Below, piece by piece: positions 60,268 through 64,000 of a DNA stretch of 64,000 nucleotides. The position numbers were made by a program, and so were the translations under genes. Positions within the stretch are counted from its first letter, which is position 1. Each line of letters begins with the position of its first letter. Below the pieces are notes generated by a model that was not told where the DNA came from, made no database searches, and saw nothing but the letters and a program-made list of their open reading frames with translations. Source of the stretch: Steinernema hermaphroditum (taxonomy: Eukaryota > Nematoda > Chromadorea > Rhabditida > Steinernematidae); assembly GCA_030435675.1 (NCBI GenBank), contig CM059625.1, forward strand, positions 17,360,001 through 17,424,000, given 5' to 3'.

Positions 60268-63200
60268 ATGACGGACTCCAAGTATTTCACTACGACAAAG
60301 AAGGGCGAGATCTTCGAACTGAAGACAGAGCTCAACTCGGATAAGAAGGAGAAGAAGCGCGAAGCTGTTAAGAAAGTTATTGCTTCCATGACCGTTGGAA
60401 AGGATGTGAGCGCCCTGTTTCCCGATGTCGTCAACTGCATGCAGACCGACAATGTTGAATTGAAGAAGCTGGTGTATTTGTATTTGATGAACTACGCCAA
60501 AAGTCAGCCAGACCTCGCTATTATGGCCGTGAACACATTTGTCAAGGACTGTGAAGATCCGAACCCTCTGATTCGCGCTTTGGCTGTCCGTACGATGGGT
60601 TGCATTCGAGTTGACAAGATCACCGAGTACCTATGCGAGCCGCTAAGAAAATGCATGAAAGACGAAGATCCGTATGTGCGCAAGACCGCAGCGGTGTGTG
60701 TGGCCAAGCTGCACGATATCAACGCTTCCCTCGTTGAAGACCAAGGGTTCGTAGAACTTCTCAACGATCTTCTCAGCGATTCGAATCCTATGGTGAGTTT
60801 TGAATCCAATTTTGTTTATAAACGATGTGTTGTGTTTCAGGTCGTGGCGAATGCTGTTGCTGCCCTTACGGAGATCAATGAAACCCGACCGCTCATTGAA
60901 ATGAATCTCCAAACAGTCAACAAGCTTCTCACTGCATTGAATGAATGCACAGAATGGGGACAAGTGTTCATCTTGGACGCTTTAACGCATTATACGCCGA
61001 AGGATGAGCGCGAAGCTCAGAAGTATGTGACATAGCGGCGGAATTTCTAGTTATCTGTTTTCTTTTAGCATTTGTGAGCGTATCAGCCCCCGTCTTGCAC
61101 ACGCCAATGCTGCTGTAGTTCTCTCCACTGTCAAAGTGCTCATGAAGTTGGTGAACATGCTCCCGGAAAACTCCGACTTTATTGCTCAGTTGACGAAGAA
61201 GCTTGCCCCACCAATGGTGACTCTGTTGTCCGCGGAGCCCGAGATTCAGTACGTAGCTCTGCGCAACATCAATCTCATTGTTCAGAAGCGGTATGTCTGT
61301 TTATTTTCGGAAACTATTGTAATCGTGGTTTATTGTAGCCCTGATATATTGAAGCAGGAGATGAAGGTCTTCTTTGTCAAGTATAATGATCCCATTTATG
61401 TGAAGATGGAAAAGCTCGATATCATGATTCGACTTGCCCAGCAGAATAACATCGCTCAAGTTTTATCTGAACTCAAAGAGTAAGCTGAAAGATGTAGGAT
61501 TGAAATATCCCATTTATTGTTTAGGTATGCAACCGAGGTTGATGTTGATTTTGTACGCAAAGCAGTGCGTGCCATTGGCCGCTGTGCCATCAAGGTTGAG
61601 CAGAGCGCTGAAAGATGCGTGTCCACGCTTTTGGAACTTATTCAAACGAAGGTCAATTATGTCGTTCAGGAAGCAATTGTTGTTATCAAGGTAACGTTGC
61701 TGTCACATGGGAATCGACTAACCTTTTCTATGTTTTTAGGATATCTTCCGCAAATACCCAAATAAGTACGAAAGCATTATTTCCACGCTGTGTGAGAATC
61801 TTGACACTTTGGATGAACCCGAAGCTCGTGCTTCCATGATCTGGATTATCGGCGAGTATGCTGAACGCATTGACAACGCGGATGAACTTTTGGAGTCATT
61901 CGTTGAAGGTTTCCACGATGAAAACACTCAGGTATGGACAAATAAATACTTTTCAGTTGAGACGATATGTCATAGGTGCAACTTCAATTACTTACGGCCG
62001 TTGTAAAACTGTTCCTCAAGCGCCCGACGCACACTCAGCAGCTTGTTCAGCGTGTGCTATCTCTCGCTACTCAAGATAGCGACAACCCAGATTTGCGCGA
62101 TCGTGGGTACATTTACTGGCGCTTGCTGAGTGCTGATCCCGCTGCTGCAAAGGACGTCGTTCTTGCTGAAAAACCATTGATATCTGAGGAAACCGATCTA
62201 TTGGAGCCTTCACTTCTGGATCAGTTGGTGTGTCACATCGGTTCTTTGGCCTCCGTTTACCACAAGCCTCCAACATCATTCGTTGATACCGCACGTCAAC
62301 CCCTGCGACATACCGGAGAAGCTAATGTAGCTGGAGCTACCAGGTATGGAACCTGACTGTGAATTCATTGCTACAGCAATCTCATATTACAGCGCAACTA
62401 CCAACAACGACAGTTCTATTCTGAACATCACTGGACCATCGACCTCCGCTGCTGCTCCAGCACCCACAGTCATTCCATCTCAAGATTCGCTTATTGCCGA
62501 TTTGCTCACTATTGATTTGTCTTCGCCTGCTCCAGGAGTCGGAGCACCCGCCATGGCTGCTGCCCCATCCTATCAACCGGGACCTATGTCGTCTGGCTTA
62601 GATGATTTGCTGGGACTCGGATCAGATGGACTTCTTGACACCATGGGTACTACCAGCCCTCCAACAGTCATGGGAGGAGCGGTCAACAGCGGAAATATCT
62701 TTGATTCCATCGTACCTATGACGAGCGCTCCTGCTGCTCCATCTTCGACATTCGATCCTCTTGGATCTCTGATGCCGTCAATGCCGACTCTCGCACCAAC
62801 GGCGCCTTCTGTGAGCCAGCCAATTGCTGCTTTTGGCGATGTGGGAGATCTCTTCTCAAGCGCGCCAATGGCCCAGAGTCAGGGATACGCTCCGCCTAAA
62901 ACCATGTGGCTCGATGCGACCAAGGGCAAAAGCACGCAGATCGAAGGCAGTTTCAACCGCCGTAATGGCATGGTTTACATGGATATGGTTTTCACTAATA
63001 AGGCTATGCAGGATCTATCCACTTTCGCAATTCAGTTTAACAAAAATTCGTGAGTGGCTCATGCATCGTTGTCTTGAACTGTTCTTTGTTTTTGCAGATT
63101 TGGTCTTGTTCCTGCTGAACATCTGACCGTTCCAGTTATCAAACCCAATCAATCGGTTAACGTTTCGTTGCCATGCCGTACTAATGGACCTATTCAAAAG

Positions 63201-63717
63201 ATGGATCCTCTCACGAAGCTGATGGTCGCAGTCAAGAACGATGTCGGAGTTTACTACTTTGATGTGATCGTTCCTTTGAGTGCGTACTTCGACGAGAACG
63301 GAACAATGGATAAGCGCGAGTTCCTCCAGTTGTGGAGAGAGATCCCTGAGCAGAACGAGGTGCAGTTCACCATCACGAACGCTAACGGTCTTTCGCCCGG
63401 TAGGCTTAACTTTGCTTATGACTTATCGCATCGCCGCGAAATTTAGATGACATCTGTACTAAGTTGCAACGAAACAACGTGTTTACCGTCGCTAGAAGAA
63501 ACGTTGAAGGACAGGAGTTGTTGTACCACTCCATCAAGTACGTAAATCAGATCAACATTCTCTCTGAACTCAAGATGCAACAGGGCATGCAACAGCTGAC
63601 GGTAAAGGTTGAATTTATTTCGCTTCTGATGAGGTCTTTTAGCTTTCTCTCAAATCTCGCCATTTGGTCGCCATTGCCAACTTGAACGAAATTTATCAGG
63701 ACATCATTAACAGCTAG
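60268..63717 (+). CDS. apb-1: AP-1/AP-2 complex beta-adaptin
   Basis: A TTTTCAG acceptor at 60211-60216 precedes the start by 51 bases. The N-terminus ([19 protein letters not shown]) and following HEAT-repeat trunk ([47 protein letters not shown] near 61765) match beta1/beta2-adaptin. The hinge (62400-62900) is Ala/Pro/Ser-rich and contains a clathrin-box-like [10 protein letters not shown] and DDLLGLG. The ear domain (62930-63717) starts with [17 protein letters not shown] and ends IYQDIINS. Introns are short, in phase, with TTTCAG sites. The protein is the beta large chain that binds dileucine cargo and clathrin at the plasma membrane (AP-2) and the trans-Golgi (AP-1); C. elegans uses one gene, apb-1, for both. 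Confidence 0.95.
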
Positions 63718-63843
63718 ATCTGCACGTCCTAGTCGGTAGAAGAGCCACTTGTGTTGTGAACATATTTATGTAATAACGAACTTACGTTTAATTGTGGTTT
63801 ATAAGCTATTTGATATATTTATGAATAGAAGTTGATATTGTGC

Positions 63844-63952
63844 TTATTGCTGCATCTGAGTTCTAACGACATTTCGCTGAAGGGATTCAGCTACCTCTCT
63901 AGGTGTATCCTGGATTTGCGAAGGTTTATCAGGGAACCGCCGGCCATACGTC
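63844..63952 (-). CDS. Last exon of an unidentified gene entering from the right
   Basis: On the minus strand a CTTCTTCTCTAG acceptor is followed by an open frame (YGRRFPDKPSQIQDTPREVA and on to a TAA at 63846-63844). The polypyrimidine acceptor and hydrophilic, helical composition support a real C-terminal exon. The stop faces that of beta-adaptin across about 126 bases. The family cannot be told from about 36 residues. Confidence 0.5.
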
Positions 63953-64000
63953 CTAGAGAAGAAGCCACAGCGGGTCAGTTTACAACAATTTTGTACTTCA

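Noticed and set aside
1..64000. CRISPR arrays, phage or bacterial operons
   Set aside because: No regularly spaced direct repeats and no bacterial gene style; genes have spliceosomal introns throughout.

Overview
The window is nuclear DNA of a nematode. Evidence: many short introns (about 45-60 bp) with the TTTCAG 3' splice site, acceptors lying only a few bases upstream of start codons (trans-splicing style), and a gene set whose best matches are nematode or animal proteins (ALP/Enigma-like PDZ protein, NACHT-WD40 protein, DLG5, SMC1/HIM-1, GON-4, ANKS3-like, DNJ-11/zuotin, KIAA2013, PLC-delta, innexin, beta-adaptin). About a dozen genes sit in 64 kb. The compact introns, moderate base composition and retention of DLG5 and ANKS3 would fit a clade I (Trichuris-like) worm, but that placement is an inference.

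Layout. 1-2838 (-): 5' part of an ALP/Enigma-type PDZ gene running off the left edge. 4208-5586 (-): Cdc1/PGAP5 metallophosphoesterase. 5930-7544: two neighbouring inverted-repeat transposable elements, one flanked by TA, one of 1069 bp flanked by TTA and carrying tRNA-like sequences in its arms. 9039-17085 (-): large NACHT/WD40 STAND ATPase gene. 17776-22263 (+): unrecognised multi-exon gene with a 2.9 kb intron. 22264-26326: nothing convincing. 26327-31409 (+): DLG5. 31774-32285 (-): small glycine-rich membrane protein, just downstream of 32565-37525 (-): cohesin SMC1. 38295-42863 (+): GON-4. 42920-44553 (-): ankyrin-SAM protein. 44951-47012 (-): DNAJC2/zuotin. 48040-50410 (+): KIAA2013-like membrane protein. 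50827-54430 (-): phospholipase C delta. 54847-58052 (+): innexin. 60268-63717 (+): AP-1/2 beta-adaptin. 63844-63952 (-): last exon of a gene entering from the right.

The genes are mostly housekeeping or structural: chromosome cohesion (SMC1), transcription and cell-division control (GON-4), ribosome-associated chaperoning (DNJ-11), clathrin traffic (beta-adaptin), cell polarity and junctions (DLG5, innexin), lipid signalling (PLC) and GPI-anchor remodelling (PGAP5-like). No single pathway joins them. Several pairs are arranged tightly: divergent (PLC/innexin, SMC1/GON-4), convergent with about 56 bp between stop codons (GON-4/ANKS3-like), or head-to-tail on one strand (SMC1 then the small membrane protein).

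The most unusual structure is the 1069 bp fold-back element at 6473-7541. Its 331 bp arms each contain a tRNA-like block with A-box and B-box matches in mirror orientation, and its core encodes a short Cys/His-rich reading frame. Exon boundaries below were read by eye from splice signals and reading frame and should be treated as provisional.
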